Part shown: positions 17,569 through 25,860 of the stretch, in pieces
How positions within the stretch are numbered: the first letter of the stretch is position 1
Layout of the letters: each line of letters begins with the position of its first letter
Assembly (NCBI RefSeq): GCF_900156345.1
Contig: NZ_FTPP01000002.1
Coordinates: forward strand, 496,001-560,000
Source of the DNA: Pontibacter indicus
Lineage (GTDB): Bacteria > Bacteroidota > Bacteroidia > Cytophagales > Hymenobacteraceae
Reading direction: 5' to 3'
DNA length: 64,000 nt
Notes under the pieces: generated by a model
What the model was told of the DNA's origin: nothing
The model's input: only the letters and a program-made list of their open reading frames with translations
The model's database searches: none
Program-made: the position numbers and the translations under genes

Positions 17569-17991
17569 ATGAAAACACACACCAGCCTCAACCGCTTCCT
17601 CGACGCGCAGGCCACCTGTTACGAGCAGGCGCTTTCTGAAATAAAGAGCGGGCGCAAGCGCAGCCACTGGATGTGGTTTATCTTCCCGCAGCTACAAGGC
17701 CTGGGCTACAGCGAAACTGCCCGCTTCTACGCCATCAACGATCTGCAGGAAGCCGCGCTATACCTGCAGCACCCTGTACTCGGCCCGCGCCTGATCGAAA
17801 TCTCAAAAGCCATGCTGGCACTGGAGGGAAAAACAGCCAACCAGGTGCTGGGCAACCCCGATGACCTAAAGCTCAAATCGAGCATGACGCTGTTTGCAGC
17901 CGTTCCCGGCGCCGACCCGGTCTTTAAAGCAGTGCTTGACAAATATTATAGGGGCGAAGAGGACCAAAGAACACTACAACTTTTGAAGTAG
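17569..17991 (+). CDS. DUF1810 family protein
   Basis: The 140-residue cytosolic protein shows the DUF1810 hallmarks SLNRFLDAQATCYEQALSEI, GRKRSHWMWFIFPQLQGLGY, YAINDLQEAALYLQHPVLG and a C-terminal LFAAV..DPVFKAVLDKYYRGEEDQRTLQLL. Members act on nucleotide-like ligands by some predictions, but no reaction is established. The length is standard, and ATG 17569 is the family start. It is divergent from the phospholipase gene. Confidence 0.93.
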   Translation: MKTHTSLNRFLDAQATCYEQALSEIKSGRKRSHWMWFIFPQLQGLGYSETARFYAINDLQEAALYLQHPVLGPRLIEISKAMLALEGKTANQVLGNPDDLKLKSSMTLFAAVPGADPVFKAVLDKYYRGEEDQRTLQLLK

Positions 17992-18036
17992 CATGGCCTC
18001 CTGTTGCTGCGCGCATCTCGCCTCTTTGTCTGTTTT

Positions 18037-18050
18037 GAGTAGCGCTACTC
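18037..18050. promoter_or_regulatory. 14-bp perfect palindrome upstream of lepB
   Basis: GAGTAGCGCTACTC is a perfect palindrome 93 bases before the lepB start. It could be a dimeric repressor site or the base of a weak hairpin. No second copy was noticed in the window. Confidence 0.4.
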
Positions 18051-18115
18051 GCTCTTATCCGTGGTCTGCTAATTTTCTTTGCAGCTAGTATAATTTCCTG
18101 AAGCTGACTACAGTT

Positions 18116-18141
18116 AAAGTATAGTAAACCTACTATACTTT
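18116..18141 (+). promoter_or_regulatory. 11-bp inverted repeat abutting the lepB start codon
   Basis: AAAGTATAGTA (18116-18126) and TACTATACTTT (18131-18141) are perfect complements with a 4-base loop. The second arm ends one base before ATG 18143, so in mRNA this hairpin would cover the ribosome-binding zone. It could instead be an operator in DNA. Confidence 0.6.
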
Positions 18142-18142
18142 G

Positions 18143-19228
18143 ATGATGCAGCTAAGATTCTGGAAGAAGAAACCGGCTAAGGGGGCGGCCCGGAAAAGTG
18201 CCCTGCGCGAATGGGGTAACGCGCTGATGTTCGCCGTGGTGGTATCCACGTTTTTCCGTTGGGCAACTTTTGAGGCCTATGCCATCCCTACCTCCTCCAT
18301 GGAGAAATCGATGCTGGTGGGCGACCGCTTGTTTGTGAGCAAGCTGCACTATGGTCCCCGCACGTCCACCACGCCGCTGCAGGTGCCGCTCACGCACCAG
18401 ACTATTTGGGGCACCGATCTGCCGGCCTACTCCGATGCGTTACAGCTGGAGTCGCTCCGCCTGCCCGGCTTTTCCGAAATCAGGCGCAACGACCCCGTGG
18501 TGTTTAACCTGCCCGTGGAGGACGAGCACCCGCTGGACCAGCGCACGCACTACGTGAAGCGCTGCGTAGGTATAGCCGGCGATACACTCGAGATCCGCAG
18601 CCGGCAGGTATACCTGAACGGCCAGCCGCTCGACAACCCGGAGCAGATGCAGTATGCTTATTTTATGTCGACTGATAAAGTGCTGCAGCCAAAGTTCTTC
18701 CAGGAGCGTGCTATCACGGACTTATACCCTGTGCCGGGCGGCTACATGCTGCACACCACGCCTGCCAAGGCACAGGCGCTGGCCTCGCTCGATTTTATCC
18801 GGGAGGTAGAGCTACAGCAAATGCAGGCCGGCGATACGGAGCCGGGAATTTTCGGCCACCATGGTTGGAACCGCGACCACTACGGCCCACTCTACATCCC
18901 GAAGCAAGGCGCCACCGTGGCCATCACCCCCGAAACGCTGCCGCTCTACGAGAAAATCATCCTCAGCTACGAGCGAAACAAAAACGCCGAAGTGCGCAAT
19001 GGCAGGCTATACCTGAACGGGCAGGAAACGAAAAGCTATACCTTCCGACAGAACTACTACTTCATGATGGGCGACAACCGCCATAACTCCCTCGACTCGC
19101 GCTACTGGGGCTTTGTGCCAGAAGACCACATCGTCGGCAAGCCCCTGTTTACCTGGTTTTCCGTGGACGACAAGGCCCCACTGTCCGAAAAAGTGCGCTG
19201 GGACAGGGTTTTCAGTTGGATAGAATAA
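18143..19228 (+). CDS. lepB: Signal peptidase I
   Basis: LepB removes signal peptides from exported proteins. A membrane helix (ALMFAVVVSTFFRWATF) is followed by the catalytic Ser in YAIPTSSMEKSML and the general-base Lys in THYVKRCVGIAGDTLE. The late boxes are MMGDNRHNSLDSRYWGFV. The 361-residue length reflects the large insertion between the Lys box and the C-terminal box usual in Bacteroidota. Two adjacent ATGs (18143, 18146) and a TTG at 18140 are possible starts; ATG 18143 is chosen. The 11-bp inverted repeat immediately before it suggests translational or operator control. The gene appears monocistronic. Confidence 0.96.
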   Translation: MMQLRFWKKKPAKGAARKSALREWGNALMFAVVVSTFFRWATFEAYAIPTSSMEKSMLVGDRLFVSKLHYGPRTSTTPLQVPLTHQTIWGTDLPAYSDALQLESLRLPGFSEIRRNDPVVFNLPVEDEHPLDQRTHYVKRCVGIAGDTLEIRSRQVYLNGQPLDNPEQMQYAYFMSTDKVLQPKFFQERAITDLYPVPGGYMLHTTPAKAQALASLDFIREVELQQMQAGDTEPGIFGHHGWNRDHYGPLYIPKQGATVAITPETLPLYEKIILSYERNKNAEVRNGRLYLNGQETKSYTFRQNYYFMMGDNRHNSLDSRYWGFVPEDHIVGKPLFTWFSVDDKAPLSEKVRWDRVFSWIE

Positions 19229-19345
19229 ATTATAGGTAAATATACAAGATATAGCGAATATGGTATAGATATTGCTTGTTAGAACATTGTCTCTTAGAAA
19301 TATATATTTAAACCAATGTTTTCTAACCGCTAATATCTACTGCCT

Positions 19346-20227
19346 ATGAAACTCAAAGTATTACTCTGTCTGGGCTTATGCCTGAGCATTTTTTTAACCA
19401 GCTGCAAGGAGGATGAACCCGTTACTCCTATTGAGAAAATGCAGGTGAAAATATCAAGCAACAGCCAAACGCTGGTGGAAGGGGGAGATGAAGTGGAGGT
19501 GACAGTTGAACTGAACCGGGAATACGACGAAATAAAATACCTGTACCTGGATTATGGCGACGTAGAAGGGGAGTATCCTAATTTCTTTGAGAGCAGCCTG
19601 CGCAAAGACAGTATACAGGTCAGGAGGTATGGCGTTGACAGGCCGGTACGGCTGCTCCGGATTCCTTTCCTGGCTGGCGAAAAGCAAAAGGTGGTACGCC
19701 TGAAGTCTGTGGAAGACAACATGTTCCGCGGTAACCGTCCGTTCGAGCTGAAAGTGATGGCTTATGAGAATGGCGCCATCCAGCACAAAACGGAAATGAA
19801 GCTGAATTTCGAGGAAAAAACGCCGAAACCCGTCTTCGGTATACCTGCCGATTTTGCATCCAGAACGATAGTTGTCAACTCCAAAGATGGTTCAACGGCT
19901 ATGATTCTGCCTATAACTGTAAACGGGTTTTTTCAATTTCCTCAAACCGTCAAGCTCGCTTTTTCCGGATCAGCCAAAATGGGCACCGACTACGAAACAA
20001 GCGAAGGCGTTTTTGTGCTGCCGCCCAATACCATCTCACCGATAGTAACAAGCCATTACGGGTTTCTGGGTGTATTCCACAGCCGTGATTACAGCACGCC
20101 AAAGACGATTCAAGTCACGCTTGTGGAGGCTGAAGAAGGAGAGATCGCTAGTGGGCAGGAGTTTGACTACCATCGAGGCGAAAAGATTGTGTTGAACGAT
20201 ACCTATACCGTCACTATTACTGAGTAA
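19346..20227 (+). CDS. Lipoprotein with Calx-beta-like repeats, unknown function
   Basis: This 293-residue protein has a signal peptide and lipobox (LSIFLTSC) followed by an acidic start (KEDEPVTP), typical of surface-exported lipoproteins in Bacteroidota. Two beta-rich segments resemble Calx-beta-type domains (QTLVEGGDEVEVTVELNR and a later PQTVKLAFSGSAKMGTDYE with EGVFVLPPNT). The Calx-beta reading is an inference from phrases such as A-x-x-G-x-D-Y. No catalytic motif was found. The gene stands alone between lepB and a bidirectional terminator, and no specific partner is suggested. Confidence 0.8.
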   Translation: MKLKVLLCLGLCLSIFLTSCKEDEPVTPIEKMQVKISSNSQTLVEGGDEVEVTVELNREYDEIKYLYLDYGDVEGEYPNFFESSLRKDSIQVRRYGVDRPVRLLRIPFLAGEKQKVVRLKSVEDNMFRGNRPFELKVMAYENGAIQHKTEMKLNFEEKTPKPVFGIPADFASRTIVVNSKDGSTAMILPITVNGFFQFPQTVKLAFSGSAKMGTDYETSEGVFVLPPNTISPIVTSHYGFLGVFHSRDYSTPKTIQVTLVEAEEGEIASGQEFDYHRGEKIVLNDTYTVTITE

Positions 20228-20245
20228 GCATTGTGCATCAGGTAT

Positions 20246-20284
20246 AAAAAGCGCCTGCCTCATTTCTGGGGCAGGCGCTTTTTT
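20246..20284. terminator. Bidirectional terminator between lipoprotein gene and def
   Basis: A perfect GCGCCTGCC / GGCAGGCGC stem sits inside A5 and T6 runs. It lies between the plus-strand lipoprotein gene and the convergent def gene. Confidence 0.9.
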
Positions 20285-20303
20285 GTCTCTGGACAGGTAT
20301 AGC

Positions 20304-20864
20304 CTATCGCTTCGCCGGGAACTTCATGCGGTAGTCGGCGTCCACTTCTCCCTTGGAGATCTTGGTGAGCTTGTTTTTGATCAGGCGCTTTTTCAGTCCG
20401 GTCAGGTGGTCGGTGAACAGGATGCCCTCGATGTGGTCGTACTCGTGCTGAATCACGCGGGCCGTCATGCCATCGTAAGTGTCGGTGTGCTCGTTCCAGT
20501 CCTGGTCAAAGTAGCGGATCACGATGCGCTCGGGGCGGTACACTACTTCGCGCACGCCCGGTATGCTCAGGCAGCCTTCTTCAAAGCCCCATTCCTCGCC
20601 GTCTTCCTCGATTATCTCCGGGTTGATGAATGCCTTTTTCACGCCTTTGCCTTCGTCGCCCTCGTCCATCATCGGCTCCGAGTCGATCACAAACAGGCGG
20701 ATGCTCTTGCTGATCTGCGGGGCAGCCAGGCCCACGCCGTGCGCGTGGTACATGGTGGTGAACATGTCCTCGATAAGTGTGTTCAGCCCTTCGTAGTCTT
20801 TCGGGATGTCCTGCGCCGGCTCTTTTAGCACCGGGTCGCCATAGGCGGTAATTGGGTAAATCAT
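20304..20864 (-). CDS. def: Peptide deformylase
   Basis: This enzyme removes the formyl group from nascent N-formyl-methionine. The three family motifs are present: GVGLAAPQ, EGCLSIPG (metal-binding Cys) and QHEYDHIEG (HExxH-type ligands and catalytic Glu). The 186 residues fit type I enzymes. It begins within the last four bases of ruvX (20861-20864), so the two are translationally coupled. An insertion of Asp/Glu/Gly residues (MMDEGDEGKG) between motifs 1 and 2 is typical of Bacteroidota. Confidence 0.97.
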   Translation of the reverse strand: MIYPITAYGDPVLKEPAQDIPKDYEGLNTLIEDMFTTMYHAHGVGLAAPQISKSIRLFVIDSEPMMDEGDEGKGVKKAFINPEIIEEDGEEWGFEEGCLSIPGVREVVYRPERIVIRYFDQDWNEHTDTYDGMTARVIQHEYDHIEGILFTDHLTGLKKRLIKNKLTKISKGEVDADYRMKFPAKR

Positions 20865-21277
20865 ATTGCTCTGCTTTCTAGATACGACTGTAAAATAATG
20901 GCGGCGCTCACGCGGTCTACGGTGCCTTTGTCCTGTCGGTCCTTTTTCTTGAGTCCGCCGGCCAGCATCGCCTTCTGAGCCATGCTGGAGGTAAAGCGCT
21001 CGTCCACGGTATGCACCGGTATACCCGGAAACTCCTTTTGCAGCTTACGTACAAAACCGATGACGTGTGGCGTGGCGTCCGTCGCCTCTCCCGTCAGGCG
21101 GCGCGGCATGCCCACGACGATGGCCTCCACGGGTTCGCGCTGGGTATAGGCTTTCAGGTAGGAGAGGATGTCCTTGGCATGTATGGTCTCGAGGGGTGAG
21201 GCAATGATCTGGAGCGCGTCTGTCGCTGCCAGCCCCACCCGCTTGTTGCCATAGTCTATACCTAAAATCCTCGCCAT
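20861..21277 (-). CDS. ruvX: RuvX / YqgF-family Holliday junction resolvase-like nuclease
   Basis: The 138-residue RNase H-fold protein starts MARILGIDYGNKRVGLAATD, containing the catalytic Asp, and has VVGMPRRLTG and VHTVDERFTSSMAQ as later family boxes. YqgF/RuvX acts on 16S rRNA 5'-end processing in E. coli and on branched DNA in other species. It is the first gene of a two-gene operon with def (4-base ATGA overlap). A TAACTTTG box lies on the minus strand near 21336-21343, a likely promoter. Confidence 0.95.
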   Translation of the reverse strand: MARILGIDYGNKRVGLAATDALQIIASPLETIHAKDILSYLKAYTQREPVEAIVVGMPRRLTGEATDATPHVIGFVRKLQKEFPGIPVHTVDERFTSSMAQKAMLAGGLKKKDRQDKGTVDRVSAAIILQSYLESRAI

Positions 21278-21464
21278 TCTACCTGATTAATTGCCGCTGT
21301 CACTGATTAACAGGCGGTCTGTGCATAAAAGTACAAAGTTAAGTGATTTAATCGGGATTTGCAGAGGCTTGTCGGGATTAGGGGGTTTACACGAAAGCTG
21401 GAGTAGCTACAGTCTAGCTATATCGAACTTGCGTTGCTTTGTAGCTTGCCCTGGCCGGGCGGGC

Positions 21465-21494
21465 CTTACTTTTTTCCTTGATGAAAAAAGTAAG
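21465..21494. repeat. Interspersed repeat with 12-bp perfect inverted arms
   Basis: CTTACTTTTTTC at 21465-21476 pairs perfectly with GAAAAAAGTAAG at 21483-21494 across a 6-base loop. Sequences of this type, translated as LTFFLDEKSKQKNQ, are frequent false ORFs in Bacteroidota genomes. Confidence 0.7.
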
Positions 21495-21676
21495 CAAAAA
21501 AATCAAGACCCTCCAAACTCGCTGACCGCTCAAACAGTGGAGTGTCATAAAGCGCACCTGGCACCGGTGTCTGTTATATAGGCGACGTGCAAGTTAGCCT
21601 TCCTTTACCTGCCAGTGTTATGTACAGTCACAAAAACTACAAAGCTTATACTTGTGAATTGGAAGTGGCCAAAAGT

Positions 21677-21692
21677 CCCCCTTCGAAGGGGG
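21677..21692. repeat. 16-bp palindrome CCCCCTTCGAAGGGGG in a spacer repeat
   Basis: This perfect palindrome is followed by CAGGGGGATGA. It resembles the CCCCTT(n)AAGGGG spacer repeats of Bacteroidota. Confidence 0.6.
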
Positions 21693-21907
21693 CAGGGGGA
21701 TGACAATCGTGCAGAAGACAATAACCACGAAGCTATACATTTAAACTGGCAATAGCGAGTTCCCCGCCTTAGACAAGGGTGCTAGGGGTGGTTGGACCCA
21801 GCATAGCAAAGCTGTGGCTACAAGGCTTATACCTTTCTATTTGTAACAGCTAGAAGTCTCACTTTGAAGGAGACGGTTAAATAATAAGCATGTGCGCGCA
21901 TCCGGTA

Positions 21908-21930
21908 TAGGTATAGGCTACCTATACCTA
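21908..21930. repeat. Inverted pair of the AGGTATAG word
   Basis: TAGGTATAGG at 21908-21917 and CCTATACCTA at 21921-21930 are perfect complements separated by CTA. A third, direct AGGTATAG-like copy overlaps the left arm. There is no T-run, so it is not an obvious terminator. Confidence 0.7.
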
Positions 21931-22210
21931 GGCCAGAGGCCCCACGATAGCCGTCACAAGCGAAGACGCTTGCGCCATAAAGCACCTGCAAAACCACCAT
22001 CCCCAATCAACACAAAACCCCGTTACAGCATTATTTTATACTAAAATGGAATAAAACCCGTCCAAAGCTTTGTTGATAGAATAACAAGCTCTAGAATTTG
22101 CAGGTATACCTACAAAGAAGCCCTGCATAGCAAAGTGTGAATATTTATCTCCATAAAGCTGTACAAAAGCGCTCGCTTAGCTTTATATTTAACCGTTTTT
22201 AGAGATCGAA

Positions 22211-23896
22211 ATGAGCGAAGAAACCAAATACAGTCCGCAGGAGGAGCCGGAGGCAAGGGGGCATGACAATCCCCGCAACACGCCTTTCCAAGTGCGCCTG
22301 CCCCTTTACATTGCCCTGGCCCTGGTGGTGGGGGTGCTGATCGGCGCCAATACCTTTTCTCCCTCCGATACCAACCCGCAGAGCACGGCCAAGGCTTACC
22401 TCAAGTTCCGCGACGTGCTCAGCTACATCGACCGCGACTACGTGGACACCGTGGACACCGAGGCGCTCACCGATCATGCCATCACCAAAATGCTCGAGAA
22501 GCTCGACCCGCATACCTCGTATATTCCGGCGGCTGACCTGGCCATGGCCCGATCATATCTCGAAGGCGATTTCGAGGGCGTTGGCGTGGAGTTCAATATC
22601 TTTAAAGACACGATCTATGTAATTACGCCCTTGAGCGGAGGTCCGTCGGAGGCGGCAGGTATACAGGCAGGCGACAAAATCATTGCGGTAGATGGGCAGA
22701 ACGTAGCCGGCAACGGCATCACCAACGAAGGAGTGTTCAAGCGTCTGCGCGGTCCGAAAGGCACTACCGTGGAGCTGGAGGTGCTGCGCAAGAGCAGCAA
22801 GAAACCACTTGAGTTTACTATCACCCGCAACAAAATCCCGACCGTATCGGTGGATGTGAGCTACATGGTGAACAACAACACGGGCTACATCAAAGTGAGC
22901 CGCTTCGCCTCCAACACCTTCGACGAGTTTAAGGTGGCGCTTGCGGCCCTGAAGAAGAAAGGCATGCAACAGCTGATCCTCGACCTGCGCGGAAACCCCG
23001 GCGGCTACATGGACCACGCCACCCGCATGGCCGACGAATTCATTGCAGGCGACAAGATGATCGTGTACACCGACGGCAAAGGCTCCCGCTACGATTCCAA
23101 ATCCTTTGCGCGCACCAAAGGCGATTTCGAGAATAGCCCTGTGATCGTACTGCTGGACGAAGGCAGTGCCTCCGCTTCCGAGATTGTGGCCGGCGCCCTG
23201 CAGGACAACGACCGCGCCCTGATCGTGGGCCGTCGCTCGTTTGGCAAAGGACTGGTGCAGATGCCTATCCCTTTGAACGACGGCTCGGAGCTGCGCCTGA
23301 CCATTTCACGTTACTACACGCCGAGCGGTCGATCTATCCAGAAGCCGTATGTGGCCGGTACCGAGGACTACCAGAAAGACATGCTGCAGCGTTTCGAAAA
23401 TGGCGAGTACTTCCATCCGGACAGCAGTCTATTTGTCGATTCGCTCAAGTATAAGACGGGGAAAGGGCGCGTGGTGTATGGCGGCGGCGGTATCATGCCG
23501 GATGTGTTTGTAGCGCGCGATACCACCGAGATTTCAGAGTTCCTGGGGCAGCTGTATAGCAAGAACGTGATACGCGAGTATGCGCTCGCTTACTACAACG
23601 ACAACCGCAAAGACCTGGAGAAGATGCAAATGGACAAATTCGTGAAGTCGTTTAACGTGTCGGACAAGATGATGAAGGACCTGCTCAAACTGGCGGCTCG
23701 GTCGGAGGTAACCTATGACGAGGCGCAGTTCAAGCGCTCGGAGGCTTTGCTGCGCAACAACGTGAAAGCGTTCATCGGCCGCAGCGTGTACGGCAACCCG
23801 GGCTTCTTCCCGATCCTGCACGAAAAGGATGAGGAGTTTCAGGAGGCCTTGCGGCAGTTTGGCAAAGCCCAGCGCCTGGCCAAAGGAGGCGTATAA
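22211..23896 (+). CDS. S41-family C-terminal processing peptidase (CtpA/Prc-like)
   Basis: The 561-residue protein has an N-terminal membrane anchor (LPLYIALALVVGVLIGANTF), then a PDZ domain (VGVEFNIFKDTIYVITPLSG through GDKIIAVDGQNV). The S41 protease core follows: LILDLRGNPGGYMDHA, catalytic Ser in DEGSASASEIVAGALQDND (about 320) and catalytic Lys in RRSFGKGLVQ (about 347). It would degrade or trim periplasmic proteins from their C-terminus, anchored to the inner membrane. The C-terminal region after about residue 420 is the family's helical tail. It precedes hmgA on the same strand but has its own long upstream spacer. Confidence 0.93.
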   Translation: MSEETKYSPQEEPEARGHDNPRNTPFQVRLPLYIALALVVGVLIGANTFSPSDTNPQSTAKAYLKFRDVLSYIDRDYVDTVDTEALTDHAITKMLEKLDPHTSYIPAADLAMARSYLEGDFEGVGVEFNIFKDTIYVITPLSGGPSEAAGIQAGDKIIAVDGQNVAGNGITNEGVFKRLRGPKGTTVELEVLRKSSKKPLEFTITRNKIPTVSVDVSYMVNNNTGYIKVSRFASNTFDEFKVALAALKKKGMQQLILDLRGNPGGYMDHATRMADEFIAGDKMIVYTDGKGSRYDSKSFARTKGDFENSPVIVLLDEGSASASEIVAGALQDNDRALIVGRRSFGKGLVQMPIPLNDGSELRLTISRYYTPSGRSIQKPYVAGTEDYQKDMLQRFENGEYFHPDSSLFVDSLKYKTGKGRVVYGGGGIMPDVFVARDTTEISEFLGQLYSKNVIREYALAYYNDNRKDLEKMQMDKFVKSFNVSDKMMKDLLKLAARSEVTYDEAQFKRSEALLRNNVKAFIGRSVYGNPGFFPILHEKDEEFQEALRQFGKAQRLAKGGV

Positions 23897-23941
23897 TTAA
23901 CCAGAATTTATACCTTTAAAAGAAAGAGCGCCTGGGTAAGG

Positions 23942-23949
23942 TAGCTTTG
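23942..23949 (+). promoter_or_regulatory. Probable -7 box of the hmgA promoter
   Basis: TAGCTTTG matches TAnnTTTG and lies 23 bases before the hmgA start. A TTTA at 23915-23918 is near the -33 distance. Confidence 0.5.
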
Positions 23950-23972
23950 AAAACCATAACCAAAGAGAAGGA

Positions 23973-25172
23973 ATGGCTTACTATCACAAATTAGGCACTT
24001 TCCCGCAGAAGCGCCACACGCAGTTCAGGCAGGAGGACGGCAGTCTGTACGCCGAGCAACTGGTGGGCACGCTGGGCTTCAGTGGCCTGTCGTCGTTGCT
24101 CTACCACAAAAATCCGCCAACGCGCATCACCCGCATCGGAGAGCCTATACCGTACGCACACAAAATTGCCGAAGGCATCAAGCTGGCCCCGCATCACCTC
24201 AAAACGCTCGACCAGACCATCACAGGCTCCGATTACCTGAATGCCCGCAAAACCATGATGCTCAACAACGACGTGGCCATCAGCATCTGCAACCCGTCGG
24301 AGCGCAAAATGGACTACTACTACAAAAACGGCCATGCCGACGAGGTGGTGTTTGTGCATGAGGGCAGCGGGGTGCTGCTGTCGCAGATGGGCAAGCTGGA
24401 GTTCCGCGAGGGCGACTACATCGTGATCCCGCGCACCATCATCCACCAGTTCCACTTCAACGACGGGCCAGTTCGCCTGCTCATTACCGAGTCGTTCAGC
24501 CCGATCGAAACGCCGCGCCGCTACCGCAACCACTTTGGCCAGCTGCTGGAGCACTCACCGTTCTGTGAGCGCGACATCCGGGCCCCGCACGAGCTGATCG
24601 AGTACACGGAGGGAGGCGAGCACCTGGTGCAGATCAAGAAAGACGGTCTGCTACATCAGTATTACTACGATTTCAGTCCGTTTGATGTAGTGGGTTGGGA
24701 TGGCTACTTCTATCCTTACGCGCTTTCCATCTATGACTTCGAGCCGATTACTGGCCGCATTCACCAGCCACCGCCCGTGCACCAGACCTTCGAGGCGCAT
24801 AACTTCGTGATCTGCTCTTTTGTGCCGCGCCTGTTCGATTACCACCCACAGGCTATACCTGCGCCCTACAACCACTCCAACGTAGACTCCGACGAGGTGC
24901 TCTACTACGTGGCCGGCGACTTCATGTCGCGCAAGGGCGTGGACCGGGCTTCGTTCACAGTACACCCGGGCGGCATTCCGCATGGTCCGCACCCGGGTAC
25001 CGTGGAGGCGAGCATCGGCAAGAAAGAAACCCACGAATATGCTGTGATGATCGACACCTTCAAGCCGCTATACCTGACCGAGGAAGCCGTGGGCCTGATG
25101 GACAGAAACTACCCGATGAGCTGGCTCGAGCACGGTCCCGGAGGCTCTCGTGCCGCCGATCTATCTGACTAG
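23973..25172 (+). CDS. hmgA: Homogentisate 1,2-dioxygenase
   Basis: HmgA opens the ring of homogentisate to maleylacetoacetate in tyrosine and phenylalanine breakdown, using Fe(II) and O2. The 399-residue cupin-fold protein has the bacterial family phrases FVHEGSGVLLSQMGKLEF, EGDYIVIPRTIIHQFHF, the metal-site region SNVDSDEVLYYVAGDFMSR (Glu ligand) and HPGGIPHGPHPGT (His ligands). It is predicted cytosolic. Neighbours are not of the tyrosine pathway; 4-hydroxyphenylpyruvate dioxygenase and the maleylacetoacetate isomerase/fumarylacetoacetase genes are not in the window. It is followed by a terminator at 25226. Confidence 0.96.
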   Translation: MAYYHKLGTFPQKRHTQFRQEDGSLYAEQLVGTLGFSGLSSLLYHKNPPTRITRIGEPIPYAHKIAEGIKLAPHHLKTLDQTITGSDYLNARKTMMLNNDVAISICNPSERKMDYYYKNGHADEVVFVHEGSGVLLSQMGKLEFREGDYIVIPRTIIHQFHFNDGPVRLLITESFSPIETPRRYRNHFGQLLEHSPFCERDIRAPHELIEYTEGGEHLVQIKKDGLLHQYYYDFSPFDVVGWDGYFYPYALSIYDFEPITGRIHQPPPVHQTFEAHNFVICSFVPRLFDYHPQAIPAPYNHSNVDSDEVLYYVAGDFMSRKGVDRASFTVHPGGIPHGPHPGTVEASIGKKETHEYAVMIDTFKPLYLTEEAVGLMDRNYPMSWLEHGPGGSRAADLSD

Positions 25173-25174
25173 GA

Positions 25175-25207
25175 TTTCTTTACTCTCAATCATTTTACTT
25201 AATTTTG
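25175..25207 (+). promoter_or_regulatory. Candidate promoter for the lipoprotein-GroES-like pair
   Basis: TTTC (25175-25178), 21 bases, then TAATTTTG (25200-25207) fit the Bacteroidota pattern. A transcript from here would start just before the hairpin at 25226, placing that hairpin in the leader of the next gene. Confidence 0.45.
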
Positions 25208-25225
25208 CACCATGTGCAGGCATAC

Positions 25226-25260
25226 AGGAAGGGCAGCCCGCAAGGCTGCTCTCCTTTTTT
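25226..25260 (+). terminator. Terminator of hmgA (or leader attenuator of the next gene)
   Basis: A GCAGCC / GGCTGC stem extended by AGGA/TCCT is followed by T6. It is 54 bases after the hmgA stop and 56 bases before the next ATG. Confidence 0.75.
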
Positions 25261-25315
25261 ATACCTGATGCGTGCCGAAATAATTAAAAGAGAGTACTTT
25301 ACATTTCACCTTTTT

Positions 25316-25843
25316 ATGAAGAAAATACTACTGGCAGTGTTGGGGCTGCTCACCTTTATAGGAACATCCTGTGATAAGGTAGACGATCTGCTTACATTCT
25401 ACATCGAGCAGGAAGAAACCATCGAGATTAAGTCGAACTTCCCGATAAATGTGGTGACGCCGCTCTCGCCTATACCTGTCAAGACCAACTCGTCGGAGAC
25501 ATTCAAAAACAACAAGACCCGCGCGGAGCTGGTGAAGGACGTGAGCCTGAACAAACTGACGCTCACCATGGCAGAGCCAGCCGACGAGAACTTCGACTTC
25601 CTGCGCAGCATCGAAATATACCTGAGCAACGACGAAGGAGAGGAGACGAAGATCGCTTACCTGAACGAAGTGCCGAAGGGTGTGAAAGCCATTGAGCTGA
25701 AATCAACCAACGCCAAGCTCGACAAGTACATTAAAGGAGAAACGTATACCGTTCGCACCAGAGCAGCTGTGGCCAAGCCCATTACGCGCGACATTAAAAT
25801 CAAGGCGGCCATGCGCTTTAAAGTAACCGCAGACCCTATTTAA
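25316..25843 (+). CDS. Small lipoprotein, unknown function
   Basis: This 175-residue lipoprotein has a short signal peptide and lipobox (LLTFIGTSC), then an acidic DKVDDLLTFYIEQEETIEI. The rest is a single beta-rich domain with no recognised family; its charged strands (NKLTLTMAEPADENFDFLRS, SIEIYLSNDEGEETKIAYLN) recall immunoglobulin-like adhesion domains, but this is only fold impression. An upstream in-frame ATG at 25205 would precede the hairpin at 25226, so ATG 25316, right at the signal peptide, is preferred. It lies 17 bases before the GroES-like gene and is likely cotranscribed with it. Confidence 0.82.
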   Translation: MKKILLAVLGLLTFIGTSCDKVDDLLTFYIEQEETIEIKSNFPINVVTPLSPIPVKTNSSETFKNNKTRAELVKDVSLNKLTLTMAEPADENFDFLRSIEIYLSNDEGEETKIAYLNEVPKGVKAIELKSTNAKLDKYIKGETYTVRTRAAVAKPITRDIKIKAAMRFKVTADPI

Positions 25844-25860
25844 TCATGCAGCCTCTATCC

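Larger units (their letters stand above)
21278..22210. other. Gene-free spacer (933 bases) with several intergenic repeat families
   Basis: No gene is called in this long spacer. It contains a 12-bp inverted repeat at 21465-21494, a 16-bp palindrome at 21677-21692, a C/G-rich word near 21758-21785, and an inverted pair of the genome word at 21908-21930. The sequence types around the first two (GGGCCTTACTTTTTTCC...GAAAAAAGTAAGCAAAAA and CCCCCTTCGAAGGGGGCAGG) resemble short repeats I associate with spacers of many Bacteroidota. A 96-codon frame over the first repeat is treated as repeat-derived. Confidence 0.7.

Noticed and set aside
21291..21581. 96-codon frame in the repeat-rich spacer
   Set aside because: It includes the LTFFLDEKSKQKNQ phrase, a known type of repeat-derived false frame.
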